Of a stretch of DNA of 64,000 bases, positions 41,864 through 50,740 are shown piece by piece. The DNA lies in assembly GCA_041650315.1 (NCBI GenBank), contig JBAZLJ010000001.1:248001-312000 (forward strand). Reading direction: 5' to 3'. This DNA is from JAGVYF01 sp041650315. Lineage in GTDB: Archaea; Nanobdellota; Nanobdellia; Woesearchaeales; JAGVYF01. Within the stretch, counting starts at the first letter, position 1. The number at the start of each line of letters is the position of its first letter. Under the pieces are notes generated by a model. That model had not been told where the DNA came from. It did not search any database and worked only from the letters and a program-made list of their open reading frames with translations. Position numbers and translations under genes: made by a program.

Positions 41864-43087
41864 ATGGCAACTAAATCAAAATCTCATAAATGTGAATTGT
41901 TAGCGCCAGCTGGAAATCGCGAAATGCTTGTTGCGGCTATTGATGCAGGATGCGATTCAGTATATTTCGGCGTGAAGTCGTTCAATATGAGAGTGAATGC
42001 CGGCAATTTCTCGGTTTCTGAACTTCCTGATGTTGTTAAATATTGTCATGCGCATAAAGTAAAAGCTTACTTGACTCTGAATTCTATCATATACGATAAT
42101 GAGCTTGCTGAGCTTGATACTGTTTTGAAAGCTGCGAAATCTGCTAAGATTGATGCAATCATATGTTGGGACATGTCTGTGCTCAGATTGGCGCAGAAAT
42201 ACAAATTGGATGTTCATCTTTCTACGCAGGCTTCTGTCAGTAATTTTGAAGCTGTTGAATATTATGCGAAGTTGGGGGTTAAACGTATTATCTTGGCTAG
42301 GGAGCTATCGCTTTCACAGATTAAGTCTATAACTGACCAGATTATTAAACGTAAACTTAACGTTTCAATCGAGACTTTTGTTCACGGCGCGATGTGCGTT
42401 GCGGTTTCTGGACGTTGCTTTACATCGCAGTTTTTATTCAAGCGTTCTGCTAATCGCGGGGACTGCCTTCAACCATGCAGGCGCGCGTATAAAGTCACGG
42501 ATATGGAGACTGGCGGAGAAGTAAAACTTGACAATAATTATGTCATGTCTGCTAAGGATCTATGTGCGCTGCCATTCATTGATAAATTGAAGGATGCGGG
42601 GATATCTGCGTTTAAGATCGAGGGCAGATGCAGAAGTCCTGAATATGTGAAGGTTGTTATTTCTGCGTATAGGAAAGCGATTGATAATGCGCTGAGTGAA
42701 GTTCAGAAGAAGGAATTGATTGCTAAGCTGAAGAGTGTATATAATCGGAAGTTTTCATCTGGTTTCTATCTTGGTCTTCCTACAAATGATGATTTCACTG
42801 ATATTTATGGAAGCGCTGCTACTTACGTTAAGGAGTATATCGGCTATGTATGCAATTTCTACAGCAAAATAAATGTGGCAGAAGTTAATATAGAATCTAA
42901 CGGACTTAAGGTTGGCGATCATCTGATGATAATCGGGCCTACAACCGGTGTAAAAGAGCAGAAGCTGTCATCCATTGAGATAAACCATCACAAGATAAAA
43001 TCTGCGAAAAAAGGCAGGCATATCGCTGTTAAACTGAATTTCTTAGCGAGAATCAATGACAAAGTATTTGTGATAAGAAAAGCGTAG
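41864..43087 (+). CDS. U32-family protein (peptidase U32 / RNA hydroxylation type)
   Basis: 407 residues. A barrel N-terminus starts CELLAPAGNREMLVAAIDAG and DSVYFGVKSFNMR. The U32 signature is ETFVHGAMCVAVSGRC near residue 170, with further Cys in GDCLQPCRRAY and the EGRCRSPEYV block that bind an Fe-S cluster in related proteins. Family members TrhP and RlhA hydroxylate tRNA or 23S rRNA; others were described as collagenases. A role in RNA hydroxylation is more likely. TATA CTTATAAATAA about 27 nt upstream. Confidence 0.88.
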   Translation: MATKSKSHKCELLAPAGNREMLVAAIDAGCDSVYFGVKSFNMRVNAGNFSVSELPDVVKYCHAHKVKAYLTLNSIIYDNELAELDTVLKAAKSAKIDAIICWDMSVLRLAQKYKLDVHLSTQASVSNFEAVEYYAKLGVKRIILARELSLSQIKSITDQIIKRKLNVSIETFVHGAMCVAVSGRCFTSQFLFKRSANRGDCLQPCRRAYKVTDMETGGEVKLDNNYVMSAKDLCALPFIDKLKDAGISAFKIEGRCRSPEYVKVVISAYRKAIDNALSEVQKKELIAKLKSVYNRKFSSGFYLGLPTNDDFTDIYGSAATYVKEYIGYVCNFYSKINVAEVNIESNGLKVGDHLMIIGPTTGVKEQKLSSIEINHHKIKSAKKGRHIAVKLNFLARINDKVFVIRKA

Positions 43088-43089
43088 AA

Positions 43090-43842
43090 CTAATAATAGG
43101 ATTTAGCTTTATTCTTGACAAGCTTAACTGCTTTCTTCTTAATTGGTTTGATTTTTTTTGTTGATACTTTTGCTTTTTCTGCAACTTTCGCAATCTTAGC
43201 GACTTTCTTAGCTTTGACTTTCGCGATTATTTTTTTAACTATATTCTTCTTCACGCTTTTTTTGCTTGCGTTGACTTTCATCTTGCCTGCTTCTTTATGG
43301 ATGTGAAGCTTTTTCTTTTCAGGCATCAATGGCGCAACTTCGATCTTTAAGAAGTCTTCAGCTTCTTTGATTTTGTGCTGGATCTTGATTATGTCTTGAG
43401 AATTGTCCTGCTGTTGGATAAGCGAACCGCATTCAGGGCATTTGAATTCAAAATTCATAGCTTGCTCGAAATCCAGCCTGATACAGCCTTCAGGGCATGC
43501 GAAGAATATTGCAGAATTCTCACGTTCAAGCCTTTCTCTGAGTTTGGTGAGTCTTTCTTTCTGCAGTTTGATTGTAAGATATTTTATTTGATTAGGATTG
43601 AATGTCCAGTAATAGATGTACCAACCTTTCACTCTGTCTTTCTTTCTTATGAAATGGACCAGATCTTGGTCAAGAAGGCGGTAGAGCATATTCCTTGTAA
43701 TATTGATCTGCTCTTTCAGAATCTCAGCTATCTTAAACTCGGAAATGTTCTTCTTGTCCTTTATCGCTAGGATCAACGGAACAGTATCTTCACCGGCTAC
43801 TGTGCTTATTACTTCTTCAATTAATTTGTTTGTTATCTTCAT
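43090..43842 (-). CDS. tfe: Transcription factor TFE (TFIIE alpha) with Lys-rich tail
   Basis: 250 residues. Residues 1-105 are the winged helix (FKIAEILKEQINITRNMLYRLL, then YIYYWTFNP), and about 105-145 the zinc ribbon (FACPEGCIRL and FKCPECGSL). TFE helps TBP/TFB-dependent promoter opening. From about residue 180 the protein continues into a 70-residue tail made mostly of Lys, Ala, Val and Ile, like a histone H1 tail. Usual archaeal TFE ends near 160-180, so the tail is extra. A small upstream gene overlaps its start by 26 nt. Confidence 0.92.
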   Translation of the reverse strand: MKITNKLIEEVISTVAGEDTVPLILAIKDKKNISEFKIAEILKEQINITRNMLYRLLDQDLVHFIRKKDRVKGWYIYYWTFNPNQIKYLTIKLQKERLTKLRERLERENSAIFFACPEGCIRLDFEQAMNFEFKCPECGSLIQQQDNSQDIIKIQHKIKEAEDFLKIEVAPLMPEKKKLHIHKEAGKMKVNASKKSVKKNIVKKIIAKVKAKKVAKIAKVAEKAKVSTKKIKPIKKKAVKLVKNKAKSYY

Positions 43843-44014
43843 TTTGCAAGCTGTTCAGTTTCATCAATAGCTCTTGATACTCTTTCTTCAAACCTTCGTA
43901 GTATTTCACTTTGCCAGCATTCAATTGGTTCTTACTGAAGTCCCAATCTAATGTAGCTAAACGAGGTTTGACTTCCGCAATCTTTGCTTTTATTGTATCT
44001 AGTTCTGGGTTCAT
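43817..44014 (-). CDS. Small coiled-coil protein upstream of tfe
   Basis: 65 residues from the ATG at 44014 (MNPELDTIKAKIAEVKPRLA), with AAGGTC about 6 nt before it. One charged helical protein: IKAKIAEVKPRLATLDWDFS, then YYEGLKKEYQELLMKLNSLQ. It overlaps tfe by 26 nt, so the genes are co-transcribed. A frame opening 11 codons upstream has no ribosome site. I recognise no family. It could be a TFE partner (inference). Confidence 0.6.
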   Translation of the reverse strand: MNPELDTIKAKIAEVKPRLATLDWDFSKNQLNAGKVKYYEGLKKEYQELLMKLNSLQNEDNKQIN

Positions 44015-44255
44015 GTTTAGACCTTCCCCTATAAGCCGATCTTTCATGCCTCTTTTAATTAGAATAGACTATTGGGGACTCTTAATGTAATTCTGGCGAT
44101 ATCGGTTTATAAACATTTCGTTACTATATCTCTAATTACCTATATTATATACTATATTACAATAAGGTTTATAAAGAAAACCACTACTTTGAGGTAGTAA
44201 TATCGATTTAGCGATATATATCATAATCAAATAACCATATATGGAGGAATCACAA

Positions 44256-45935
44256 ATGAAAGCGCTTAAAAACTTTTTAGTAATGGCTTTGGCCATGCTA
44301 GTGCTTGTAGTTAGTGCAAGTGCAGCGACTTCTTTGACCTTGACTGCTACACCTAGTGCAGTAACAGTTAACGAAGGTACAGAAGTAAGTATTAGTTTAA
44401 CCGCAGCAAGCGGAAGTGGAGTATATGCTTACCAAATCACAGGTACAGATATCCCTGGAGTATCTAATGGAGCAATGACAAGTAATGTATTCACTTGGAT
44501 CCCAGAATACCTAGAATCAGGAGTATATTTCATTAAATTCAAAGCAACTGAAGGCCCAAATGACAGCCCAGAATTGAATGTCGCAGTCACAGTCAACGAT
44601 TATCAACCATTGACTATGGATGCAGATGTCTTAATCGGTGGTCCATCACAGCAAAGGAGCAATCCACATGCTGAAGATGACAGCAGAAAGACAGTATATG
44701 CTGAAAAAGTGTTCAAGATACACAACGACGGCGATTTAGACGTAGTTGTAAGCTTGGCAACCACAGCAGCATCAGAATATGATGTTACTTTGACACCAGC
44801 AACAGGTACAGCAGCAGCGGCTACAGTACCAGCTAACAGCGATCTTACTGTTACAGCAAAAGGCTTTGTCCCAAAAGACTTGCCATCATTCTTCCCAACA
44901 AGAGCTGACTATAATGATAGAAGGAATCTATTGGGCGAATTGAACGTTGCTACAACCACATCAGGCATATCAGCATTCAAGACAAACTTGTACATGGAAG
45001 CTGAAAACCTATTGATTGCTAAGAAATTGTATGTTTCAGTTGATGGCGATGAGAACAAGGTATCAGACCTAGAAGAAATCGAAGATGTCAAACCTGACAG
45101 CGATGTAGAATTAAGAGTAATCGCTGAAAACAAATATGACAGCAACGACAATGAAGATCTAGAGATGAACGATATCGTATTCAATGTCAGAGTAGATGAC
45201 AGCGACCTAGATGTCGATGAAGACCTTGATTTCGAAGACCTCGGCGCAGAAGAAACATCTGAAGATACTATTTCATTCCAGATGGACAGAACCGAAGTGA
45301 CTGAATCAAATTACTACATGTACGCAGTATTGTCCGGCGAGGACGAGAACGGCGCAGTAATGGGTGAAAAATACACCATAGAACTTATGGTTGAAAGAAA
45401 AAGCCATGAAATCTTGGTAACAGATATCAGCATTTCACCTAGTGAACTAACATGCAAAGAAACAGCTACATTGAGATTCGATCTTGCTAATATCGGCAAG
45501 AAGAATGAAGATGAAGTGTCATTCAAAGTGGACAGCCCAGCATTGGGATTATCCAAAATTGAATACGACATAGAGCTGGATACAAGCGATGATGTAACTA
45601 GATCAATACAAATTCCTTTGAAGAATGTTAAACCTGGCGATTATGACATCCAGATAACTTCTTATTACAATAGGGACGATGTATCTAACGAAGAAATAGC
45701 AACATTGCACGTATCAGCATGCGCAACAACTGCACCAGTCGTGACACCAGTAGTAACTCCAGTAGTTACACCAGTCACAGGCAATACAGCAGTGCAACCA
45801 CCAGTTACAATAATCCCAGAATTGGAAAGCTTCAATGATTTCCAGAACAGTACAATATATACTGTGCTATTGGGCGGACTTGTGCTAGTGTTGGCTATCG
45901 CATTAATAGTGTTGTTAGTCAAATTTGTCTTCTAG
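44256..45935 (+). CDS. S-layer-like surface protein
   Basis: 559 residues. Signal peptide (FLVMALAMLVLVVSASA), Ig-like domain (about 25-115), several beta domains rich in Asp/Glu (about 260-330), a Thr/Pro/Val hinge (TPVVTPVVTPVTG) and a C-terminal membrane helix. The architecture matches the putative S-layer proteins of Woesearchaeota. Codon choice is noticeably different from neighbours (many CCA, ACA, GTA), consistent with high expression. The ATG at 44256 follows GGAGGAATCAC; the ATG at 44241 overlaps that site. A hairpin terminator follows directly. Confidence 0.78.
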   Translation: MKALKNFLVMALAMLVLVVSASAATSLTLTATPSAVTVNEGTEVSISLTAASGSGVYAYQITGTDIPGVSNGAMTSNVFTWIPEYLESGVYFIKFKATEGPNDSPELNVAVTVNDYQPLTMDADVLIGGPSQQRSNPHAEDDSRKTVYAEKVFKIHNDGDLDVVVSLATTAASEYDVTLTPATGTAAAATVPANSDLTVTAKGFVPKDLPSFFPTRADYNDRRNLLGELNVATTTSGISAFKTNLYMEAENLLIAKKLYVSVDGDENKVSDLEEIEDVKPDSDVELRVIAENKYDSNDNEDLEMNDIVFNVRVDDSDLDVDEDLDFEDLGAEETSEDTISFQMDRTEVTESNYYMYAVLSGEDENGAVMGEKYTIELMVERKSHEILVTDISISPSELTCKETATLRFDLANIGKKNEDEVSFKVDSPALGLSKIEYDIELDTSDDVTRSIQIPLKNVKPGDYDIQITSYYNRDDVSNEEIATLHVSACATTAPVVTPVVTPVVTPVTGNTAVQPPVTIIPELESFNDFQNSTIYTVLLGGLVLVLAIALIVLLVKFVF

Positions 45936-45960
45936 AGACAAATTTCTTTTTTTCTTTTTT
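45921..45960 (+). terminator. Hairpin plus T-tract after the S-layer-like gene
   Basis: AAATTTGTCT and AGACAAATTT form a perfect 10-bp stem with a 5-nt loop that holds the stop codon, followed by a T-rich run (TTTTTTTC). Archaeal termination needs mainly the T-run, so the hairpin is a plus for a highly expressed gene. Confidence 0.7.
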
Positions 45961-45984
45961 ATTATTCTCTTTTTCTTATAATTT

Positions 45985-46111
45985 AATATTTGCCATCAGT
46001 TCGCAAGCGTTTAGAATTAGTTGTAATTGGCCTTCCCTCGGATAGGGGACAACCTCCCTTGCCATTAATGCGTATTAAGCAGTATTTTGCTCACTAAGGA
46101 TGGCAAATATT
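45985..46111. other. Structured 127-bp inverted repeat, possible RNA or mobile remnant
   Basis: A perfect 13-bp inverted repeat, AATATTTGCCATC (45985-45997) and GATGGCAAATATT (46099-46111), closes a region with inner hairpins. These are GTTGT/ACAAC (46020-46024 with 46049-46053), CCCT/AGGG (46035-46047) and AGCA/TGCT (46078-46091). No ORF. The right arm doubles as the TATA region of the AMMECR1 gene. It could be a small RNA, a regulatory hairpin or a miniature element; I cannot tell. Confidence 0.5.
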
Positions 46112-46139
46112 TATTAAGTAATTAGACGTAAGTTTCTCT

Positions 46140-46694
46140 ATGTTCAATGATAAAGACGGAAAAGAATTGCTTAAGTTGGCTCGTGCAGTGATAGAAGCTG
46201 AACTTAAGAAAGAAGTGTATATTGTTTCTGATTCAGTTAAGAGCAAGTATAAGCAGGCGCAGGGTTTGTTTGTGACTATGCGCAAGAATGGTATGGATAG
46301 AGGCACTTTCGGTTATCCAGAGACATTATTTCCTCTTTGGAAGTCTGTTGTCCAGGTCGCTAAGGCTGCTGCTTTCAATGACAACAGGTTCCCTCCAATT
46401 GGTTTGGTTGAACTGAAGGACGTGAAGATAGAAATTACAATACTTTCTACATTGGAATTGGTTTCTGAACCTATCTCTAAATATTCCGAGCAGATTGACC
46501 TAGAGAATCACGGGTTGATGCTGATATCTGCGCAAAGCAAATCATTGCTGTTGCCATCATTGCTTCGGAAATACGCGCATACGCATGAAGAAGCTTTGGA
46601 TCTTTTGTGTCAAGGCGCAGGATTGCCTAAGCATGCTTGGTCGGATTCAGCGAATAAAATCTACAAGTTCGAAGTAGTTACTTTTATAGAATAA
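46140..46694 (+). CDS. AMMECR1-domain protein
   Basis: 184 residues. Conserved AMMECR1 elements: GLFVTMRKNG (in place of the usual GxFVTLKK), RGTFGYPETL, AAFNDNRFPP, and a block with VELKDVKIEITILS. This domain is widespread in archaea and eukaryotes; its molecular role is unsettled, possibly RNA- or redox-linked. TATA ATATTTATTA about 28 nt upstream, within the right arm of the preceding inverted repeat. Usual length. Confidence 0.9.
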   Translation: MFNDKDGKELLKLARAVIEAELKKEVYIVSDSVKSKYKQAQGLFVTMRKNGMDRGTFGYPETLFPLWKSVVQVAKAAAFNDNRFPPIGLVELKDVKIEITILSTLELVSEPISKYSEQIDLENHGLMLISAQSKSLLLPSLLRKYAHTHEEALDLLCQGAGLPKHAWSDSANKIYKFEVVTFIE

Positions 46695-46703
46695 AATTAA
46701 AAC

Positions 46704-46964
46704 TTAGAATAATTTTTTAAATTTGTCAAGCTCTTTCTGGAGCTCTTTTGCAGCATCTGCAATTACTTTCTTAGGTTCTTTTGATTTGGTCTCAAGTATG
46801 AATACAGGACTGCCGATAAGAGGATGGTCTATCTTATAGCTCGCTAGCTTTACATCTTCGTTGTCAGTCAATTGCTGTTTTAGAGCATTGCAGAAAGTGT
46901 GATCTTCTCCTTTGACTTCGAAAATCATCCTGGTTTTTGATTCTTCAATTACTTTGAATTCCAT
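46704..46964 (-). CDS. rpo11: RNA polymerase subunit Rpo11 (L)
   Basis: 86 residues. The RpoA/AC19-type dimerisation fold is clear: FEVKGEDHTFCNALKQQL and YKIDHPLIGSPVFILET. It pairs with Rpo3 to nucleate the polymerase platform in the cytoplasm. The length is normal. Its presence shows that the cell has standard archaeal RNA polymerase, relevant to the sigma-like gene at the window start. It converges on AMMECR1 with 9 nt between stops. Confidence 0.93.
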   Translation of the reverse strand: MEFKVIEESKTRMIFEVKGEDHTFCNALKQQLTDNEDVKLASYKIDHPLIGSPVFILETKSKEPKKVIADAAKELQKELDKFKKLF

Positions 46965-47019
46965 GGTTGTTATGGATTTGACTGGTATTTATAAAGCTTT
47001 CTGAGGGTTTTGCCTAATT

Positions 47020-47733
47020 CTATATGCTTTTCCTTCTTAATACGAAACAGGCAACTTTCACGTCTTTGATTCGTTTAGTATGGAATTCCATGCTTCTTTT
47101 GATTAGGAAGTGAAATCCTATTGTATCTACAAGTCCGAAACCGCGGTCATTGGCAAGCTTCTGCACGAAGTTCTGGCTTTCAATCTTATGCAGCGAGTAG
47201 ATATTGTCGCTTATTTCCATAGCTTTTTCTAAGAATTCTTTGTCGGCATGCTCTTTCTGCACGCCAAAAGGAGGATTCTGGATGATTGTGTCAACTTTAG
47301 TTCTGAATTCAGAAATTGGCTTGTTTATGTAGGTAATTGGGAGTTTTATTCCATATTCTTTCTCTATGGTTTTTTGATTCTCTTTCGCTATTTTTATCGC
47401 ATTCTCGTCAATCTCTACCATATAGACTTTCTTTGCGCCGAGTAGCGCCGCCCCTATTCCGAGTATGCCTGTGCCTGCGCCTAGATCAGCTATTGTCTTG
47501 AGATTGCCGTCCATATAGCATTTCCATAGCATGACTGCAGCTATCTCTGACCAAGTAGGATATTGCTCCAGGTCTGCTCTAGGATTCTCGAATACCTTGA
47601 GCTTTGACAGGATTATAGCGAGTTTGATCTTGTTGAGCATCATATGCGTTTGATTATCTCTCTTCCTTTTAATTTTTGCTGAATAATGGCTATTCTCATC
47701 TTTCGCTATAAAATTCATGATTGTTGCAGACAT
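47020..47733 (-). CDS. METTL5-like class I methyltransferase
   Basis: 237 residues. Motif I TIADLGAGTGILGIGAALLG, acidic loop VYMVEIDENA, catalytic NPPF (TIIQNPPFGVQKEHAD) for an exocyclic amine, and the family entry block EQYPTWSEIAAVML. METTL5 puts N6-methyladenosine on small-subunit rRNA. The first 30 residues are extra against the core; a Met at codon 31 could be the start, but GGTGG about 8 nt before the ATG at 47733 supports the longer form. A TATA box CTTATATAG lies upstream. Confidence 0.88.
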   Translation of the reverse strand: MSATIMNFIAKDENSHYSAKIKRKRDNQTHMMLNKIKLAIILSKLKVFENPRADLEQYPTWSEIAAVMLWKCYMDGNLKTIADLGAGTGILGIGAALLGAKKVYMVEIDENAIKIAKENQKTIEKEYGIKLPITYINKPISEFRTKVDTIIQNPPFGVQKEHADKEFLEKAMEISDNIYSLHKIESQNFVQKLANDRGFGLVDTIGFHFLIKRSMEFHTKRIKDVKVACFVLRRKSI

Positions 47734-47834
47734 CGCTTAATCCACCGAAAGCTATATAAGTATGTAAGTGTATGTATAAATATGTAATAGTATGAAACAG
47801 TCAAAAAGCCAGACTATTACAAATACGCCAAATT

Positions 47835-47872
47835 GCTGACATTGCCGGGATGCCAAAAACCCGGCGGTTAGC
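47835..47872 (+). promoter_or_regulatory. Hairpin in the leader of the calcium operon
   Basis: GCTGAC and GTTAGC (one G-U) surround GCCGGG and CCCGGC with loop ATGCCAAAAA. A TATA-like GTATAAATA lies near 47774, so the hairpin would sit in a leader of about 100 nt before the RHH gene. A 15-codon ORF (47792-47839) ends at its foot. Few genes here have leaders, which makes it a candidate cis-regulator. Confidence 0.45.
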
Positions 47873-47898
47873 TTTTCATTCCTAATTCACGTGAGACC

Positions 47899-48075
47899 AT
47901 GACCAAAGAAAGGATCACTATAACAATCGACAAAGAGTTGTTGAAATGGCTCGATAAGAAGGTCGATGAAAGGGTTTTCGCTAATCGCAGTCATGGCCTT
48001 GAATTCTTATTGCAGCAGAAGATAAACAGCGAAAGCAGCATTGTCAGCAGAGGTGGCATCGATGGACTTCTATAA
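47899..48075 (+). CDS. RHH (CopG-type) transcriptional regulator
   Basis: 58 residues: MTKERITITIDKELLKWLDK, then ERVFANRSHGLEFLLQQKI. A beta strand followed by two helices is the ribbon-helix-helix pattern (TITIDKELLKWLD, NRSHGLEFLL). It should dimerise and bind DNA. It overlaps the P-type ATPase start by 14 nt, so it probably autoregulates a metal-transport operon, as RHH proteins such as NikR do, though there is no metal-binding domain. Confidence 0.78.
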   Translation: MTKERITITIDKELLKWLDKKVDERVFANRSHGLEFLLQQKINSESSIVSRGGIDGLL

Positions 48076-50740
48076 AGAAGAGATCGGACCATTGTACAAG
48101 AAATTCAATTCATCTTCACTAGGCCTAACTACAAAACGCGCGAATATATCTCTAGCGCATCATGGTAAAAACGAATTAACCCAAAAAAAGAAAATAAACC
48201 CCCTTGTAATTTTTTTAAGCCAGTTCAAATCGTTCATAATCTATATTCTATTGCTGGCTTTGTTTATTTCTTTGGCATTGGGTTATATCAATGAAGATCC
48301 GCAGGATAAATATGACAGCTATGTGGATGCTTTTGTTATTTTTGTGATTCTATTCCTTAATGCATTGCTTGGTTTCATACAAGAGTATCGAGCTGAAAAA
48401 TCCATTGAAGCTTTGAAGAAGTTGGCTGGATTGAAAGCGACAGTTATACGTGACGGCAAAACCCAGGATATTGACGCTTCACTTCTTGTGCCAGGCGATG
48501 TGATTATATTAGAAACCGGTGATAAGGTGCCGGCAGATGCTCGTATGATTGAAGCGATTAATCTCGAGACGCAGGAAGCTCCACTTACGGGAGAATCAAT
48601 GCCTGTGGCAAAGATCAGTAATGTGATAGATAAGACAGTTGGTGTCGCTGAACGAAAGAACATGGTTTATTCTGGTACGATTATAACTCGCGGACGCGGA
48701 AAAGCGCTTGTCTGCGCGACCGGTATGCATACAGAATTGGGCAAGATTGCCCGGCTTATCCAAGAGCAGGATTCTATGATAACTCCTTTGCAGCAGAAGC
48801 TTGAGCAGCTTGGTAAGATGGTCGGATATATTGTGCTAGGCATAGTTTTCATAGTATTCTTATCGGGTATATTTAGAGGCGTTGCGATTAATGATATGTT
48901 CATGGCGGCAGTCGCGTTAGCCGTAGCGGCAGTTCCTGAAGGATTGCCCGCAGTTGTCACTATCTCTCTGGCATTGGGTGTGCAACGGATGATAAAGAAG
49001 AATGCTTTGATAAGGAATCTTCCCTCTGTGGAGACTTTAGGTTCTACCACTGTGATATGTTCTGATAAGACTGGGACTCTCACAAAGAATGAGATGACTG
49101 TGAAGGAAGTATATGTGAACAATGAGATTGTTGAAGTCTCTGGCTCAGGTTATTCCCTTGACGGCAGATTCTCGAAGGATCCGAAGCATTTTGAGATGCT
49201 TTTGAAATGCGGGGCGTTATGTAATGATGCTCTGCTTGACGGCACTGTAATCGGTGATCCAACTGAAGGCGCATTGATAGTCAGCGCTGGCAAAGCAGGA
49301 TTACGAAAAGAAGATCTTTCTAAAAAATATCCTCGTGTGAATGAGATACCTTTCGATTCTGAGCGCAAGATGATGAGCACGATACATTCTGACGGCGAGA
49401 AAAAAATAATGTTCACAAAAGGTGCGCCTGAGAATGTTTTGAAGTGCTGCAATTCAGTTTTGGTGAACGGCAGGATAGAGAAACTTGATGATTCAATCAT
49501 TCAAAGTATTCTGCGGAACAATATAATTCTCGCGAATAAGGCTTTGCGTGTCCTTGGTTTCGCTTATCGTGAATCGGCAGGTGATATTTCTAAGGAAGAA
49601 GGTCTTGTATTCTTAGGATTGCAGGCGATGATGGATCCGCCGCGCGAAGAGGCTAAGCAGGCAGTTGAGAAATGCAAAAGCGCAGGCATACGCGTAGTGA
49701 TGATTACCGGAGATCATAAGGATACTGCTGTTGCTATAGCCAATGAATTGGGTATTATCGGCAAGGCGATGACGGGCGATGAACTTGAGAAGATTACCAA
49801 TCTTGAGAAAATTGTCGATGAGATTGGCGTCTATGCTCGCGTTAATCCTGAACACAAATTAAAAATTGTTCAAGCTTTGCAGGCTCGCGGTCATGTGGTT
49901 GCTATGACCGGAGACGGCGTGAATGACGCGCCTGCTTTGAAAAAAGCTGATATAGGAATTGCTATGGGAATAACCGGCACTGATGTGGCGCGTGAAGCGT
50001 CGCAGATGGTGCTGACTGATGATAATTTCGCTTCTATCGTGAACGCTGTCGAAGAAGGCAGAGGGATATATGACAATATCAAGAAATTCGTATTCTATCT
50101 GGTCTCTTCAAATCTAGGGGAAGTGTTGGCTGTGTTCATGGCTATATTGATTGGGGCTTATAGTGCTGATGGGGTCCTTATAGTTCCTCTTATTGCTATC
50201 CAAATATTATGGATAAATCTGTTGACTGATGGACTTCCTGCTCTTGCGCTTGGCGTGGATAAAGCAGATACCGATATAATGACCCGCAAGCCTAGACCCA
50301 AAGGCGAAAATATCATTAATAGCTATAACATGGCAGTAATGTCTGGAGTGGCTGTCATCATGATGGTCGTCACTCTTATGATGTTTTTCAATTATGATCC
50401 TGCAGTCAACACTCGTTATGCGCAGACTATCGCTTTCACGTCTCTTGTCATGCTGCAGATGTTCAATGTGTTCAATGCCACATCCGAATATCAATCTTTC
50501 TTCAAGAAGGGATTGTTCGAAAATCCTTATCTTATACTTGCGATAGCAATGTCATTGATACTGCAAGCGGTTATCATGTATACTCCATTCTTCGCATCGA
50601 TATTCAAGGTGGTGCCATTGGCTCTTGCGGATTGGGGCCTGATTGCATTGATGTCCTCATCTGTGCTTTTGTTCGGAGAAACCATAAAGTTAATTAAAAG
50701 AAGAATCTATGATAATGGAGAACTAAAATGGCTGAACTGA
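48062..50740 (+). CDS. Ca2+-type P-type ATPase (P2A)
   Basis: 892 residues. Cation-ATPase N domain, four plus six membrane helices, LTGESMPV, ion-site helix AAVPEGLPAVVTISLAL, phosphorylation site SDKTGTLTKNEM, nucleotide domain with MFTKGAPENVL, and hinge MTGDGVNDAPALKKADIGIA. The PEGLP motif and total length fit SERCA/PMCA-like calcium pumps. It should export Ca2+ (or Mn2+) with ATP. The ATG at 48062 was chosen because GAGGTGG lies about 5 nt upstream; a TTG start at 48041 is less likely. It overlaps the exchanger gene by 13 nt. Confidence 0.93.
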   Translation: MDFYKEEIGPLYKKFNSSSLGLTTKRANISLAHHGKNELTQKKKINPLVIFLSQFKSFIIYILLLALFISLALGYINEDPQDKYDSYVDAFVIFVILFLNALLGFIQEYRAEKSIEALKKLAGLKATVIRDGKTQDIDASLLVPGDVIILETGDKVPADARMIEAINLETQEAPLTGESMPVAKISNVIDKTVGVAERKNMVYSGTIITRGRGKALVCATGMHTELGKIARLIQEQDSMITPLQQKLEQLGKMVGYIVLGIVFIVFLSGIFRGVAINDMFMAAVALAVAAVPEGLPAVVTISLALGVQRMIKKNALIRNLPSVETLGSTTVICSDKTGTLTKNEMTVKEVYVNNEIVEVSGSGYSLDGRFSKDPKHFEMLLKCGALCNDALLDGTVIGDPTEGALIVSAGKAGLRKEDLSKKYPRVNEIPFDSERKMMSTIHSDGEKKIMFTKGAPENVLKCCNSVLVNGRIEKLDDSIIQSILRNNIILANKALRVLGFAYRESAGDISKEEGLVFLGLQAMMDPPREEAKQAVEKCKSAGIRVVMITGDHKDTAVAIANELGIIGKAMTGDELEKITNLEKIVDEIGVYARVNPEHKLKIVQALQARGHVVAMTGDGVNDAPALKKADIGIAMGITGTDVAREASQMVLTDDNFASIVNAVEEGRGIYDNIKKFVFYLVSSNLGEVLAVFMAILIGAYSADGVLIVPLIAIQILWINLLTDGLPALALGVDKADTDIMTRKPRPKGENIINSYNMAVMSGVAVIMMVVTLMMFFNYDPAVNTRYAQTIAFTSLVMLQMFNVFNATSEYQSFFKKGLFENPYLILAIAMSLILQAVIMYTPFFASIFKVVPLALADWGLIALMSSSVLLFGETIKLIKRRIYDNGELKWLN

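Noticed and set aside
45985..46111. RNase P RNA, SRP RNA or 5S rRNA
   Set aside because: The reverse strand has GAGGGAAGGCC, faintly like the RNase P motif, but the other conserved blocks are missing and the element is only 127 nt; no SRP or 5S signature.
47792..47839. 15-codon leader peptide
   Set aside because: It lacks a ribosome binding site and its composition gives no attenuation logic; mentioned only as part of the leader.
48667..49122. Minus-strand frames within the P-type ATPase gene
   Set aside because: Low-complexity shadows of a strongly conserved ATPase.
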